Positions 44,501 to 45,999 of a stretch of DNA of 64,000 nt are shown here, piece by piece. Below the pieces are notes generated by a model. That model saw only the letters and a list, made by a program, of their open reading frames with translations, was not told where the DNA came from and did not search any database. This DNA is from Allolobophora icterica (Eukaryota > Annelida > Clitellata > Crassiclitellata > Lumbricidae), in the NCBI GenBank assembly GCA_963556255.1, contig OY744607.1:46788611-46852610 (forward strand), in the 5' to 3' direction. Position 1 is the first letter of the stretch; each line of letters opens with the position of its first letter. Position numbers and translations under genes: made by a program.

Positions 44501-45999
44501 TGTCATATCGGATACATACCTATTTTGGAGGCTGACGAAAGTGTTACCGGATTTATGGCAAGTGCTAGTTCAACTGTTACTGACAAGTATCAAGCGTATG
44601 GAGCTTTCAATAGTCTAAATGCAGATGGTTCAAACGGAACATGGATCGCGGATAGTAGATCAATCCTAAATGTCTGGCTGCAGATAAAATGTTCTGAGCC
44701 GGTTAAAATTTGGAGAATTGCGTTGAAAGCGATAAGACACAACAGAGGCACATATCAGATTACAAACTGGATTTTAAACGGAAGTAACGATGGATCAACG
44801 TTTACCCAATTACTAAGATCGACGCAGGCATTATTAAACACCGAATCTGCTCCGTCATTTTTTAATCTTACAACGACTCCGACTGCGTACCAGTATTACA
44901 GACTTTCTGTAACAAGCACCCCCAGTCACACTGTGGTAGGAGTAGAAGTCCTACAATTATATGTATACGATACATAAAATCGGGGAATTATAATAAGTGA
45001 TCATAAGTTCACACACACAGCAAGTCCGTCACACCAAATGACTCTGGCACAGATACCAGATCATTGATGCGTAAGCATCAATTCCAGGAGCAGTACTCCC
45101 TGTTGCGAGAACAGTTGTTAATTAAGTCGTTCATCCTAACCGTTCATTCATTCATTACAAACGCACCGGATAACTTTGACCCGTTAAACACACACCGTGT
45201 GTGTGTATACATGTATGTATACATGTGTGTATACATGTATGTATACATGTCTGGTCTTACTAAGTAAAACCTGAAGCGGATGCTGCTGCAGCTGCTCCTG
45301 CTAATGCAGCTGCAGCTCCTGCTGCTCCTGGTGCAGCTCTTGATGCACCTGTGATGGGCATTTGCACCTGTGATGCGCATATGCACTGTTTATCAATCAA
45401 AATCAATCAATCAATCAAAATGTGCCAAAATCGAACCAGATATACTACTTTGATACATTGATACATTGATACATATATACATACATACATACATACATAC
45501 ATACATACATACATACATACATACATACATACATACATACATACATACATTTATACATGCGCTCAAAGAGACAGACAGAGACAGACATACAGACAGATAG
45601 AGAGGCAACAGACAGACCTTTATTCATTTATTCAACCTCACCTGTGACGTTGAGTTTTCCGTTGACGAACCAAGCTGCCTTTCCCTCTTTGATGTTGCAT
45701 TCTTGGACGACATCGAAGTCCTTGACCCATCGCAGCCTTGACCTTGCCAGTCGACCCCAGAACCTGTCTGGATCTGCGATGCTCAGGCGGTAGAGGTCGT
45801 CGTGACCGGAAACGCTGGGGTCATTTTCGAACTCTGGAATTGAGGCGGAGAACTTGAATCGACCGGTCCTCTTCGGGGTATAGGAGGAGCTGGGCCACGG
45901 GGCCAGCGACGGAGACGGGTAGTGGGATCGAACCCACGACCTCAGGGAGAGAGATCGCCTCACTGCGCCACGAAACACGATTCCTATTGCGCTTGCCAT
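13427..45999 (-). CDS. ACSS1: Acetyl-CoA synthetase, mitochondrial ACSS1 type, complete, 13 exons
   Basis: Makes acetyl-CoA from acetate, ATP and CoA. Minus-strand exons in order: 45642-45999, 23845-23941, 23190-23389, 22083-22258, 21216-21516, 20649-20786, 19311-19403, 18777-18889, 18197-18323, 17291-17418, 15557-15620, 14734-14858, 13427-13612. All junctions are GT-AG and in phase, giving 701 codons, close to the family's usual length. Visible motifs: ATP-loop [11 protein letters not shown] (exon 5), [28 protein letters not shown] across exons 7-8 whose Trp sets acetyl specificity, [20 protein letters not shown] (exon 10), and RSGKIMRR with the catalytic, acetylation-controlled Lys (last exon). 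The Arg/Ser-rich start of exon 1 suits a mitochondrial presequence. Intron 1 (23942-45641) holds two U4 genes and the Polinton. Symbol by similarity; ACSS2 is less likely because of the presequence. Confidence 0.95.
13816..14404. mobile_element. MITE of 589 bp with subrepeat-bearing terminal inverted repeats
   Basis: Both ends begin CCCGTCAAAAGAGCGACCG and continue with about five tandem GACAAAAGAGCGCC units, so the inverted repeats are ~75 bp. The interior has no coding potential. It sits in the last ACSS intron. No clear target duplication was found. Confidence 0.8.
15085..15255. repeat. (TGTC)n-type microsatellite
   Basis: TGTCTGTC and TGTCTCTG runs in ACSS intron 11, directly followed by a (GATTAC)-tail SINE at 15275-15370. 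Confidence 0.9.
15275..15370 (+). mobile_element. (GATTAC)-tail SINE fragment
   Basis: Carries the ACAACCCCTCTGACTTGACAGCGCTTGTGAA-type block of the family and a TATTACGATTACTAC end. It lies between ACSS exons 12 and 11. Confidence 0.5.
15700..15832. repeat. GC-rich CGCCGC repeat, copy 1
   Basis: CGCCGCCG-rich block with the diagnostic strings TTTCGTGGGCGCCGCCGCCG and CGATTTTTGTTTGTCGGCGC. A direct second copy is at 16906-17045. It is in ACSS intron 10. Nothing recognisable was seen between the copies apart from a 15-bp inverted repeat at 15981-16036. Confidence 0.8.
16906..17048. repeat. GC-rich CGCCGC repeat, copy 2
   Basis: Same strings as copy 1, in the same orientation, and ending GGCGCAGGGCTCTAC. 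Copy 1 begins with the reverse complement of that end (AGAGCCCTGCGCC at 15700), so the pair could also mark the two ends of a ~1.35-kb element. Confidence 0.7.
17499..17800 (+). mobile_element. tRNA-derived SINE (GAGTACACTG family)
   Basis: Head with A-box-like TCTAGTGGTCAGCGTGCTGG and B-box GGTTCAAATTCCC; body with ATGAGTACACTGACCGTACA and CCTCATATGCCGAGGC. Copies at 20133-20395 (+) and 55585-55850 (-). It is in ACSS intron 9. Confidence 0.8.
18112..18182. repeat. (TTC/TCC)n microsatellite
   Basis: Polypyrimidine run on the plus strand about 15 bp from the donor of ACSS exon 9; on the transcribed strand it is a GAA/GGA purine run. A similar CTT/CTC run at 20395-20525 lies about 120 bp downstream of exon 6. 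Confidence 0.9.
19650..19823 (-). mobile_element. hAT-like MITE, 174 bp
   Basis: Ends are CAGGGGCGTCTAT and the near-complementary ATAGACACCCCTG. The flanks GCTGACCA and GCTAACCA form an 8-bp target duplication with one mismatch, as in hAT elements. A reverse-oriented copy is at 22999-23167. It is in ACSS intron 6. Confidence 0.85.
20133..20395 (+). mobile_element. tRNA-derived SINE (GAGTACACTG family)
   Basis: Head GTGTAGTGGTTAACATGCTGG with B-box GGTTCAAATCCAC after a poly-G run; body with ATGAGTACACTGGCCGTACG and CCTCATATGCCGAGGC. Second family member in the ACSS introns. Confidence 0.8.
20960..21182. repeat. (GGAT)n and (ACAG)n microsatellites
   Basis: GGATGGAT runs at 20960-21035 and ACAGACAG runs at 21128-21180, just downstream of ACSS exon 5 in its intron. 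Confidence 0.9.
21613..21982. repeat. (GAGT)n microsatellite, ~370 bp
   Basis: Almost pure GAGT tetranucleotide with one GAGC unit, in ACSS intron 4, 97 bp from exon 5. It produces [12 protein letters not shown] artefact frames. Confidence 0.95.
22262..22535. repeat. Minisatellite of ~21-bp GGTTTACATAAACAGATTGGA units
   Basis: About thirteen imperfect units abut the acceptor of ACSS exon 4 (exon starts 22258). The unit contains the palindrome GTTTACATAAAC. On the transcribed strand the array supplies TCCAATCTGTTTATGTAAACC just upstream of the acceptor, so it overlaps the likely branch-point and pyrimidine-tract zone. Confidence 0.85.
22540..22660 (+). mobile_element. tRNA-derived SINE head
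   Basis: A-box-like GTGGCCGATTGGTTAG and B-box GGTTCGAGCC at tRNA spacing, starting CGCGACACGGTGGCCG. A related head is on the minus strand at 47650-47780. Confidence 0.7.
22999..23167 (+). mobile_element. hAT-like MITE, 169 bp
   Basis: Ends CAGGGGCGTCTAT and TAGACGCCCCTG, flanked by CCAATCAC and ACAATCAC (7 of 8 match). Reverse complement of the copy at 19650-19823. It lies only 21 bp inside intron 3 from the ACSS exon 3 donor. Confidence 0.85.
23452..23740. repeat. (GAT)n and (TCC/TCA)n microsatellites
   Basis: GATGAT run 23455-23548 followed by TCC/TCA triplets to ~23735, in ACSS intron 2. They make poly-Met and poly-Arg artefact frames. Confidence 0.9.
24201..24345 (-). ncRNA. RNU4: U4 spliceosomal small nuclear RNA, copy 1
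   Basis: The minus strand starts AGCTTTGCGCAGTGGCAGTA, the classic U4 5' end, and is 145 nt long as usual. It has the 5' stem-loop with the K-turn (GATGAGG opposite CCGAGG) that binds the 15.5K protein, the TTGCTAGTTGAAAACT segment, CCCAATACCCCGC, an Sm-type site AATTTCTGA, and a final GC-rich hairpin (GCCCTTACGGGGGC). U4 pairs with U6 in the tri-snRNP and is released on spliceosome activation. It is on the ACSS strand, inside ACSS intron 1, but should have its own snRNA promoter (see 24399-24406). In the 5' stem a U-G wobble replaces a C-G pair relative to copy 2, so the fold is kept. Confidence 0.95.
24399..24406 (-). promoter_or_regulatory. Candidate proximal sequence element of U4 copy 1
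   Basis: The minus-strand string GGAACACC starts about 54 bp upstream of the U4 5' end. The same AACACC core lies 55 bp upstream of copy 2 although the flanks differ elsewhere. Position and conservation fit a snRNA PSE. Confidence 0.55.
24945..25035 (+). mobile_element. (GATTAC)-tail SINE fragment
   Basis: GAGCGCCTGTGAATGAGCTGG block, then TTTTGAGATTACGATTACAATTAC. It lies between the two U4 genes. Confidence 0.55.
25325..25469 (-). ncRNA. RNU4: U4 spliceosomal small nuclear RNA, copy 2
   Basis: Same length and almost the same sequence as copy 1: 5' AGCTTTGCGCAGTGGCAGTA, K-turn 5' stem-loop with intact GCC/GGC pairing, Sm-type AATTTCTGA and GC-rich 3' hairpin. The two copies are ~1.1 kb apart, both on the minus strand, with partly alignable flanks on the upstream side (e.g. 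GTTC-ACAGGTGGCGC-like blocks near 24585 and 25718), so the repeat unit is larger than the RNA. Both copies look intact. Confidence 0.95.
25524..25530 (-). promoter_or_regulatory. Candidate proximal sequence element of U4 copy 2
   Basis: Minus-strand GAACACC, 55 bp upstream of the U4 5' end, matching the element of copy 1 in sequence and position. Confidence 0.55.
25797..26019. repeat. (CATC)n microsatellite
   Basis: About 220 bp of CATC tetranucleotide; artefact frames HPSI and MDGW. It lies between the U4 genes and the Polinton. Confidence 0.95.
26040..26680. repeat. Palindromic CGTACG/TAGGCC-rich repeat, copy 2 and relatives
   Basis: 26520-26670 matches 1345-1480 (TGCATAATATTG, TATTTTATTTTCGTCATGAA, TACGGCATAACAACGTA, final CGGTCGCAT). 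26040-26160 is a related CGTAGGCC-rich segment. Relative to copy 1, extra GGCCCA, GGCCTACGTT and GGCTA appear directly after GTA. Confidence 0.6.
26682..26871. repeat. (CTAC)n then (ATAC)n microsatellite, Polinton target
   Basis: CTAC units to 26822, then ATAC/TATA units up to the Polinton left target duplication. ATAC-type repeat resumes after the right end (45450-45550), as expected if the element landed in this microsatellite. Confidence 0.9.
26872..26877 (+). repeat. Polinton target site duplication, left (TTGATA)
   Basis: TTGATA directly precedes the AGTAGTATATCTGG terminus and is repeated at 45450-45455 after the right terminus. Polintons make 6-bp duplications. Confidence 0.85.
26878..26977 (+). 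repeat. Polinton left terminal inverted repeat
   Basis: Starts AGTAGTATATCTGGTTCGAT, contains a short TTGATTGA run and ends at GCCCATCACA. It is identical to the reverse complement of 45350-45449. Weaker similarity (TGTATACATG palindromes, GTGTGTG, GGTTAAGGTTATCAGGTGTG, AATGAATGAATGA) continues inward to about 27530 and 45125. Confidence 0.95.
26939..27410 (+). repeat. Tandem ~156-bp subrepeats in the left Polinton arm
   Basis: Units start at CAGTGC at 26939, 27130 and 27286 and share CACGAGGTCTTTTTCAATAA, GTCGTTGGCCAGCGTGTG and a TTGATTGA run. The right arm has only one, diverged, unit, so the arrays expanded on one side only. Confidence 0.85.
27531..29146. other. Left non-coding arm of the Polinton
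   Basis: No gene recognised. It contains GGAT-type repeats to ~27650, a minus-strand tRNA-SINE at 27785-27870 (head GCGGTGGAATAGCGGTATG, B-box GATTCGAATCT) and an AAGT microsatellite at 28372-28397. Confidence 0.6.
29147..30115 (-). mobile_element. LINE fragment nested in the Polinton
   Basis: The minus strand encodes ~209 residues of the reverse transcriptase thumb and C-terminus: [29 protein letters not shown] [25 protein letters not shown] and [17 protein letters not shown]. The 3' UTR ends in an AAGT-type tail (TTAC on the minus strand) at 29147-29165. It is 5'-truncated and inserted after the Polinton. Confidence 0.85.
30330..31814 (-). CDS. INT: Polinton integrase with N-terminal zinc ribbon and phospholipase A2-like domain, C-terminal chromodomain
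   Basis: 494 residues, one uninterrupted frame. Residues 8-39: zinc ribbon (C8, C11, C36, C39). About 76-142: parvovirus-type phospholipase A2 pattern with Ca-loop FTGPGTRL and catalytic SHDLAYD (H119, D120). About 200-380: rve integrase core, D222 in WAADLID, D284 in VDKGKEF and E314 in VIERWN; the D284-E314 gap is 29 residues, shorter than the usual ~33-35. 457-494: chromodomain ([22 protein letters not shown]). The integrase joins element ends to host DNA; a lipase could help breach membranes. The fusion is unusual: the ribbon-lipase module is expected on a virion protein. The start at 31814 follows TTTTATATTAAA; M3 or M6 are alternatives. Divergent from the ATPase gene by 35 bp. Confidence 0.9.
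   Translation of the reverse strand: MYMEQMYCVKCKRETESRNIQNIISKNKRPMIRAVCSDCGKTKTRFVSAAKTGGDLVGSLNSATKNLKLPWSKFPGELHLPGHSFTGPGTRLDLRLNPDGSPKDWSQPVDRVDRAAYSHDLAYDQHSDTAARNAADRVMVNELNNIYNPTLRERVERAIIKAILATKANLGLGLGTSDSKSAVNASQKWTDQLAEELHKPVIRHFTKRKVYVKGVDDTWAADLIDMQSFAKYNNGVKYLLSVIDIFSKYGWLVPIKDKSGKSVFDAFTKILSSSGRKPEKLWVDKGKEFYNKDVKSIGFQLYSIENEEKSSVIERWNRTMKEKMFKYFTANSTRKYIDVLENMVSRYNNTRHSSIKMTPVKASIKINETIVWKNLYGGLNPKPLDKPKFSIGDKVRISKKKKFFEAGFTPRWTEEVFTVSQVQYTDPPTYKITDLNGEIIQGSFYEQELQKTTQEVYRIEKIIRRRGNKSFVKWFGYPESFNSWVDNESLINLH
31815..31849. promoter_or_regulatory. Bidirectional AT-rich promoter between integrase and ATPase
   Basis: Only 35 bp separate the divergent start codons. The strand toward the integrase reads TTTTATATTAAA-ATG; the strand toward the ATPase reads TTTTTATAATTAAAAAAGAA-ATG. 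No room for ordinary 5' UTRs. Confidence 0.6.
31850..32632 (+). CDS. ATP: FtsK/HerA-type genome packaging ATPase
   Basis: 260 residues. Walker [10 protein letters not shown] lies at about residues 31-39 after a basic-hydrophobic lead (RSIRGLIVG), and Walker B LMIFDDLQ at about 142-149; an arginine-rich segment (YYIRGRHSN) follows. The protein would pump element DNA into capsids. Length and motif order fit Polinton/adenovirus-like A32-type ATPases. First gene of the plus-strand block, intact. Confidence 0.92.
   Translation: MEVKDLSWNDETSKRFNNPLLPRSIRGLIVGKSGCGKTTLLLNLLLNPGWLDYDSLQVFGRSLFQPEYKILKKAFEEKLSKEAIVNLFGCQDEIARLNVSPALVVEEMAKSTVKKSDMNCRFFETSEEVPDPRDLNQHKKNLMIFDDLQLEKQNKCESYYIRGRHSNVDCFYLAQNYFKLPRQTIRENSNFICLFRQDLKNINNIYNDHVGVDDMPKDEFVKLCKTAWERPHGFVVIDLTSKKNNGKYRSALDTFYMPSA
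32640..32685 (+). promoter_or_regulatory. TATA-TAAAATG promoter of the penton-like gene
   Basis: TTATATATATTATATATATA runs directly into ATAAAATG. Same arrangement at 33515-33527, 34160-34187, 38757-38783, 43045-43081 and 43850-43885; a shorter version precedes 35243 and 42602. Confidence 0.6.
32686..33477 (+). CDS. Penton-like minor capsid protein
   Basis: 263 residues, no signal peptide or membrane segment. Beta-rich with alternating hydrophobics ([51 protein letters not shown]). Length, place between the ATPase and the GGFLP protein, and style match the single-jelly-roll penton protein of Polintons, which caps capsid vertices. The fold is inferred, not proven here. Its stop overlaps the ORF region just ahead of the next gene by position only; the next start (33528) is 51 bp on. 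Confidence 0.7.
   Translation: MEARLEKIVLNTEKIARNTEPKESFSILVSERSTQIRTKFNPLIQLDKNKKYEMCLVNLETYFSFPNIDFRNQKFVYSPDNGKTWFTIEIPEGSYEIVDINEHIQRIMKQSGHYDETGDAYCITLQANNNTLKSVLDIGANYQVNMTIENSIRTVLGFNSRVYSEGYNESENIVNIMNVNSLRVTSDVIGSSYSNGTTENIIYSFFPNVGPGYKIIEVPVNLVYLPITLFTISAMETKLTDQNGKLINLRGEELSIRFKMREV
33528..34151 (+). CDS. Glycine-rich hydrophobic virion-type protein (VEGGFLP motif)
   Basis: 207 residues from the Met at 33528, chosen because ATATATAAAATG abuts it; an upstream Met (33474) overlaps the preceding stop. Residues ~80-130 hold [17 protein letters not shown] and a hydrophobic, Gly/Ala/Leu stretch, followed by Gly-Ser repeats ([23 protein letters not shown]) and a hydrophobic C-terminus ([11 protein letters not shown]). 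A GG-F-LP hydrophobic core is typical of Polinton/adenovirus-like minor virion proteins that interact with membranes or penton base. Exact role unknown. Confidence 0.8.
   Translation: MSRYTNTKVNVSEGQKDKIKRAVEAGTGTSIRLTHEDLSGEHVLALTRAQINKMAKAYQNGTGTMLKMSKTQIHHNMKVEGGFLPALLPLLATAGKFLLSSVLPSLATGALSGLASTGVSKLMGSGVNGSALYIKKGGRSYKMVPHAAGLYLKPWSGSGLDGVGEGLYMRRGSGFVNGSGLILGNDNPISKVLSNIPILGPLLGMIL
34188..34589 (+). CDS. Small beta-rich protein, possibly a decayed dUTPase fold
   Basis: 133 residues after a TATATATAAT-ATG start. The pattern [16 protein letters not shown], then [11 protein letters not shown], then [20 protein letters not shown] resembles the strand order of trimeric dUTPases (PRS at one end, xVxLxNNS near the other). 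The catalytic Asp in a GVID-type motif and the Gly-rich C-terminal motif are not visible, so enzyme activity is unlikely. Adenoviruses reuse this fold for non-enzymatic proteins. Assignment is tentative. Confidence 0.5.
   Translation: MSRYGMPMHKFITKRNSPSRVRTRPESVFWLPKEVTHRAIRQPGSQRWEIFAQRAITIQPRSSVSQELGFGVRLTRGVCLVSLRQAIKEKKCSLQDSTICEDVEDIVITIQNNSDSVVIINEKDSLCYINYHV
34621..35157 (+). CDS. Polinton membrane-associated protein, function unknown
   Basis: 178 residues. A charged coiled-coil-like N-terminus ([18 protein letters not shown]) leads to a long Ala/Gly-rich hydrophobic region around residues 50-100 ([31 protein letters not shown]), long enough for two membrane passes, then a Lys-rich helical part and an acidic helix ([16 protein letters not shown]). 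Position in the capsid-gene block suggests a virion or exit role; this is inference. Intact. Confidence 0.75.
   Translation: MEYKQVENSAQSYRFKKINEIQKEIEQERDKRTALSTKYRRNIRMISIIDNALIVTVMGLSSSGLAALATVIATPAIAIATGTAVGVGLLIIVGGQVSKKLALKLTKHEKIKTLAEAKLNTISSLISKALVDDNISDVEYSLILSEFVKFNDMKEKIKNKTKVSTEKLTFNENVLTGT
35160..35242 (+). promoter_or_regulatory. AACGTTCGAA short repeats upstream of the 310-aa gene
   Basis: Three to four copies of ACGTTCGAA(T/A) within 45 bp, then GCTTATATAAGTAAAATATA before the start codon at 35243. Could be a regulatory array or a transcript-end signal of the previous gene. Confidence 0.4.
35243..36175 (+). CDS. Conserved Polinton protein, 310 aa, function unknown
   Basis: Starts [20 protein letters not shown], a segment with the character of a conserved Polinton protein; the middle has [20 protein letters not shown] and [11 protein letters not shown], and the C-terminus [18 protein letters not shown]. 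No catalytic motif or membrane segment seen. It lies between the membrane protein and the pVI-like protein, so a structural role is likely. Three TAGGCCTA palindromes fall in the coding frame (35572, 35742, 35991) at points that look like extra residues. Only 3 bp separate its stop from the next start. Confidence 0.8.
   Translation: MSFLKITDPAKRDFIVEEFLKSKKNIRQNFLSERLGDIGLQRELTRLYKPIVDSQSTISKEQKALLSTIKENSAETANALKALPASISTSLKAIQFPQYPSIQAYGEDPVGLEDIKTLELGDIAVKYLQQYASDKKTVDTTFGINSKDGQFYIGDSPISIDGNNVTVGDRPKIYEGTPGLWELLTMAKPDESIFNANDREEYAEILKITNAMRQPKNPSKPKSSRSLKYKNIIKPIWDAMTSKAQGKGIGLQRIVIPQDPNALIEMLSLRMASFEAGNTGVRNEIVGICDELLRQGAINKNEYKNIMLLI
36179..36718 (+). CDS. pVI-like amphipathic virion protein
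   Basis: 179 residues. Basic start ([13 protein letters not shown]), amphipathic hydrophobic segment ([16 protein letters not shown]) and Ala/Lys helices ([20 protein letters not shown]). Adenovirus pVI and related minor proteins share this design and lyse endosomal membranes; the functional link is inferred. A short nine-base tandem repeat at 36468-36512 gives [15 protein letters not shown] and may vary in length. A candidate protease cleavage site is the GGAG near the N-terminus. Intact. Confidence 0.7.
   Translation: MLVVTKRRYKKQYVIGGAGIFDIVAGFFKKLFTSNAAKQIASTALSVGKDAAKDIGQKALDVGKTVAADAGKRLVDKAIAKIMSPKNLPTTSSQTLSALSALPALSALSALQPQLNEGKDLLTQESKDVLTRLINDGTRSKSTNINNLMMGHGLNSNAKSAIRIQDLVRRLNGAGLKVA
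36735..36766 (+). promoter_or_regulatory. AT-rich promoter of the major capsid gene
   Basis: AAATAAAATCATATATTATT then AATAAAAAA directly before ATG at 36767. Confidence 0.45.
36767..38068 (+). CDS. MCP: Major capsid protein (double jelly-roll type)
   Basis: 433 residues, no membrane segment. Visible features: an N-terminal [20 protein letters not shown], a beta-rich first half with [20 protein letters not shown] and [11 protein letters not shown], and a second half with [33 protein letters not shown] and NVVYGRSS at the C-terminus. Length, position after the pVI-like gene and overall style are those of the Polinton major capsid protein, which builds icosahedral shells. Intact, which with intact ATPase and protease means the particle-forming set is complete on paper. 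Confidence 0.88.
   Translation: MQSDILRFTEQPLTDESIERYEFHEYEPTARTNLNTTGEIRINIELQDLFSHPSESYLLFEGRLTKADNTAYVNADAVAVTNNGLMHLFSQISYSLSNQEIETLFHPGQATTMLGLLKYPNDFQLAQGLNHLWYKDSGATAVVADNTGFAVRQQYLIRKPTAKGTFSFIVALKHIFGFCDDYDKIVYGLKHTLTLVRKADDDAIFRGHDAAVGKVAIEKISWFMPHVIPSDMEKMQLYKTIESKASLAVAYRARQCDTITVPQSTTFSWRLSVKTSPEKPRYIIVGFQTSRDGNQEANPSIFDHCDLKNMYVMMNQERYPAVDYNLSFPNQQFSRAYRAAATFSEKFYGMDQLITQSNITPSDYKELYPLMIFDVSKQSERLKSSVVDIQIKAIFNTAVPAETEAYAIVISDKLLEFQSDGQKLNVVYGRSSS
38150..38665 (+). CDS. SAP-domain protein with rearranged C-terminus
   Basis: 171 residues as read, from 38150 (M10 at 38177 is an alternative). Residues ~10-42 ([30 protein letters not shown]) look like a SAP DNA-binding helix pair; a K/E/Q/Y-rich repetitive stretch follows ([19 protein letters not shown]). 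From about residue 96 the frame enters a 38-bp inverted repeat and then runs antisense to the NUMOD1-like frame, so the last ~70 residues are probably not a native protein. A comparable SAP-like start opens the polymerase gene. Confidence 0.55.
   Translation: MFTYISNKKMKLPELRSLLVQHNVKGCAHLNKPELIALLSAMEICVQDNSEKEKLEKLERRQRQELQKEQQKEYRKAYQIEYQKGYWKEYRKERILLFYFFPKSHCSFTTESIVLSLMRSYTLILYLFRHTFPLYHSIIGAFCPCALAALYIDGYTTTSPVSRSKISTFLG
38437..38474 (+). repeat. 38-bp inverted repeat, left arm
   Basis: Begins TTTATTTTATTTTTTCCC and ends CTCACTGCTCATTCA. Perfect reverse complement of 38663-38700; the two arms enclose 188 bp. Confidence 0.92.
38461..38715 (-). CDS. NUMOD1-like DNA-binding segment in opposite orientation
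   Basis: 84 residues on the minus strand. [20 protein letters not shown], then a helix-turn-helix-like [19 protein letters not shown] and [12 protein letters not shown], the pattern of NUMOD1-type modules seen beside homing endonucleases and in Polinton accessory proteins. It uses a Met outside the right inverted repeat and stops inside the left one. It is likely the displaced C-terminal part of the neighbouring SAP protein. Confidence 0.6.
   Translation of the reverse strand: MFNFLFILFFPKISLLIQPRKVEILDLETGDVVVYPSIYKAAKAHGQNAPIIEWYNGKVWRNRYKIKVYDRINDKTIDSVVNEQ
38663..38700 (-). repeat. 38-bp inverted repeat, right arm
   Basis: Perfect inverted copy of 38437-38474. Confidence 0.92.
38757..38783 (+). 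promoter_or_regulatory. TATA-rich promoter of the polymerase gene
   Basis: ATGAATATATATATGTATAT then ATAAAGGA before the start codon. The upstream TTTTTCTTAAACAACACTTAAAG mirrors TTTTTTTCTTAAACATACATAAAG ahead of the SAP gene, so the two genes share an upstream block. Confidence 0.5.
38784..42594 (+). pseudogene. POLB: Protein-primed family B DNA polymerase, split by one frameshift
   Basis: Two overlapping frames, 38784-41747 and 41701-42594, together ~1270 codons. Order: SAP-like N-terminus ([20 protein letters not shown]), a terminal-protein-type region, exonuclease motif I (VYADFES), an HNH-like Cys/His segment ([19 protein letters not shown]), exo II ([10 protein letters not shown]), exo III ([17 protein letters not shown]), RGGIST, palm motif A ([12 protein letters not shown]), then the break, then motif B ([11 protein letters not shown]) and motif C ([10 protein letters not shown]). 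The break is at about 41685-41693, where the sequence reads GGGATAGGCCCTA and the frame changes by one base. The frames either side are otherwise clean, so the damage is young. As it stands this copy would not make a full polymerase unless ribosomes slip. Confidence 0.92.
42602..43048 (+). CDS. PRO: Adenain-like cysteine protease
   Basis: 148 residues. Catalytic His in GTHWVCW (about residue 80), Asp in [10 protein letters not shown] and nucleophile Cys in [10 protein letters not shown] (the first Cys) form the adenovirus-protease triad in the usual order. It would mature capsid precursors. Start at 42602 follows TTATAAA. A TAGGCCTA palindrome at 42759 adds an unusual SRPT stretch before the conserved NLD. 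Eight bases after the polymerase stop, so probably co-expressed. Intact. Confidence 0.9.
   Translation: MSFRSVTEIDVCGVVLPNVPLSNIQLLDAAKKKLNITNFRGVFLRDELPERPSRPTNESGILNLDKSSGSGTHWVCWIKKKGEISAKYFDGYGLPPPTELLKYLSCPVYYNSERIQPDNEVFCGHLCLYVLKMMDDGANFQEVINGLF
43082..43825 (+). CDS. Fibre-like protein 1: phage-fibre-type shaft and discoidin-like tip
   Basis: 247 residues. N-terminus [16 protein letters not shown], shared with the next gene. Residues ~20-70 show the repeat type of phage tail fibres ([39 protein letters not shown]). From ~85 on, a beta-rich domain with [29 protein letters not shown] and AYQYYRF resembles F5/8C (discoidin) carbohydrate-binding domains. This suggests a trimeric vertex fibre that binds a host surface sugar; inferred from domain type. 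It has one shaft repeat against two in the neighbour. Start abutted by TATATATTATAAAATG. Confidence 0.75.
   Translation: MPVDKFGHTDVGYSERVIAGGVTLSQANATFLRMDGTNAATGNINLDSHKIVNVLDPTNPQDGATKYYVDNAHKKCYLGYIPNLETDESSTGFVASASSHIDGYRAYGAFNSLNADGLNGSWVSNDSLNTWIQIKCPEPVKIWRIALKAIDNVYKIHRVFWTISGRNDGDSTFTTLFTMTTPLLRTATAPSFFNISTNTAYQYYRFTKTHIPGGTIIIGQINVGLHSIQLYIYDTYIDKYNCPPLSS
43886..44977 (+). CDS. Fibre-like protein 2: longer paralogue
   Basis: 363 residues from the Met at 43886. The first ~70 residues are almost identical to fibre protein 1 and the tip ([37 protein letters not shown]) is a diverged version. Between them is ~115 extra residues with a [10 protein letters not shown] motif and a second repeat ([16 protein letters not shown]). 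Fibre 1 looks like a shaft-deleted form, as expected from recombination between shaft repeats. Last gene before the right terminal repeat; intact. Confidence 0.75.
   Translation: MPVDKFGHTDVGYSERIIAGGVTLSQANATFLRMDGTNAATENINLDSHKLVNVLEPTNSQDGATKNYVDLNSGVNKVSKTGDVMTGNLFLSVGSDRQRNMGCKDLRGNKLFALILGNLLNKIEGYLNQPITLQSIEGFLCKVGTENIIRFGKSSSDHKIDVYQDIVMRQKSITDLKNPVNPQDASTKNYVDNALSRADNNALKKCHIGYIPILEADESVTGFMASASSTVTDKYQAYGAFNSLNADGSNGTWIADSRSILNVWLQIKCSEPVKIWRIALKAIRHNRGTYQITNWILNGSNDGSTFTQLLRSTQALLNTESAPSFFNLTTTPTAYQYYRLSVTSTPSHTVVGVEVLQLYVYDT
44978..45349. other. Right non-coding arm of the Polinton
   Basis: No gene. Contains TGTATACATG palindromes and GTGTGTG (45197-45250) shared with the left arm, and GCAGCTCCTGCTGCTCC-type short repeats (45280-45345). 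Confidence 0.7.
45350..45449 (-). repeat. Polinton right terminal inverted repeat
   Basis: Reverse complement identical to 26878-26977; ends CCAGATATACTACT, followed by the duplication TTGATA. Confidence 0.95.
45450..45455 (+). repeat. Polinton target site duplication, right (TTGATA)
   Basis: Matches 26872-26877. The context TTGATACATTGATACATTG is repetitive, which slightly weakens the call. Confidence 0.85.
45642..45999 (-). CDS. ACSS1: ACSS exon 1 with putative presequence partly made from a tRNA-like SINE
   Basis: Starts at Met 45999 and ends at donor CACAG/GTGAGG. Its first ~40 codons overlap a tRNA-like promoter on the same strand: A-box TGGCGCAGTGAGG and B-box GGTTCGATCCC, about 30 bp apart. 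The encoded stretch [19 protein letters not shown] is basic, lacks acids and fits a mitochondrial presequence. The conserved ACSS body begins later, around [18 protein letters not shown]. The upstream start could be wrong if a spliced 5' exon exists; a Met nearer the conserved region is not visible in this exon. Confidence 0.7.
45865..45985 (-). mobile_element. tRNA-like SINE head inside ACSS exon 1
   Basis: Minus strand carries A-box and B-box pol III promoter elements at tRNA-like spacing. The head differs from the other SINE heads in the window, so this is a separate family or a decayed tRNA. Confidence 0.55.

Noticed and set aside
43082..44977. Bacterial or phage contamination because of tail-fibre-like repeats
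   Set aside because: The genes lie between matching Polinton inverted repeats, share the TATA-ATG promoters of the other element genes and sit within an animal intron.
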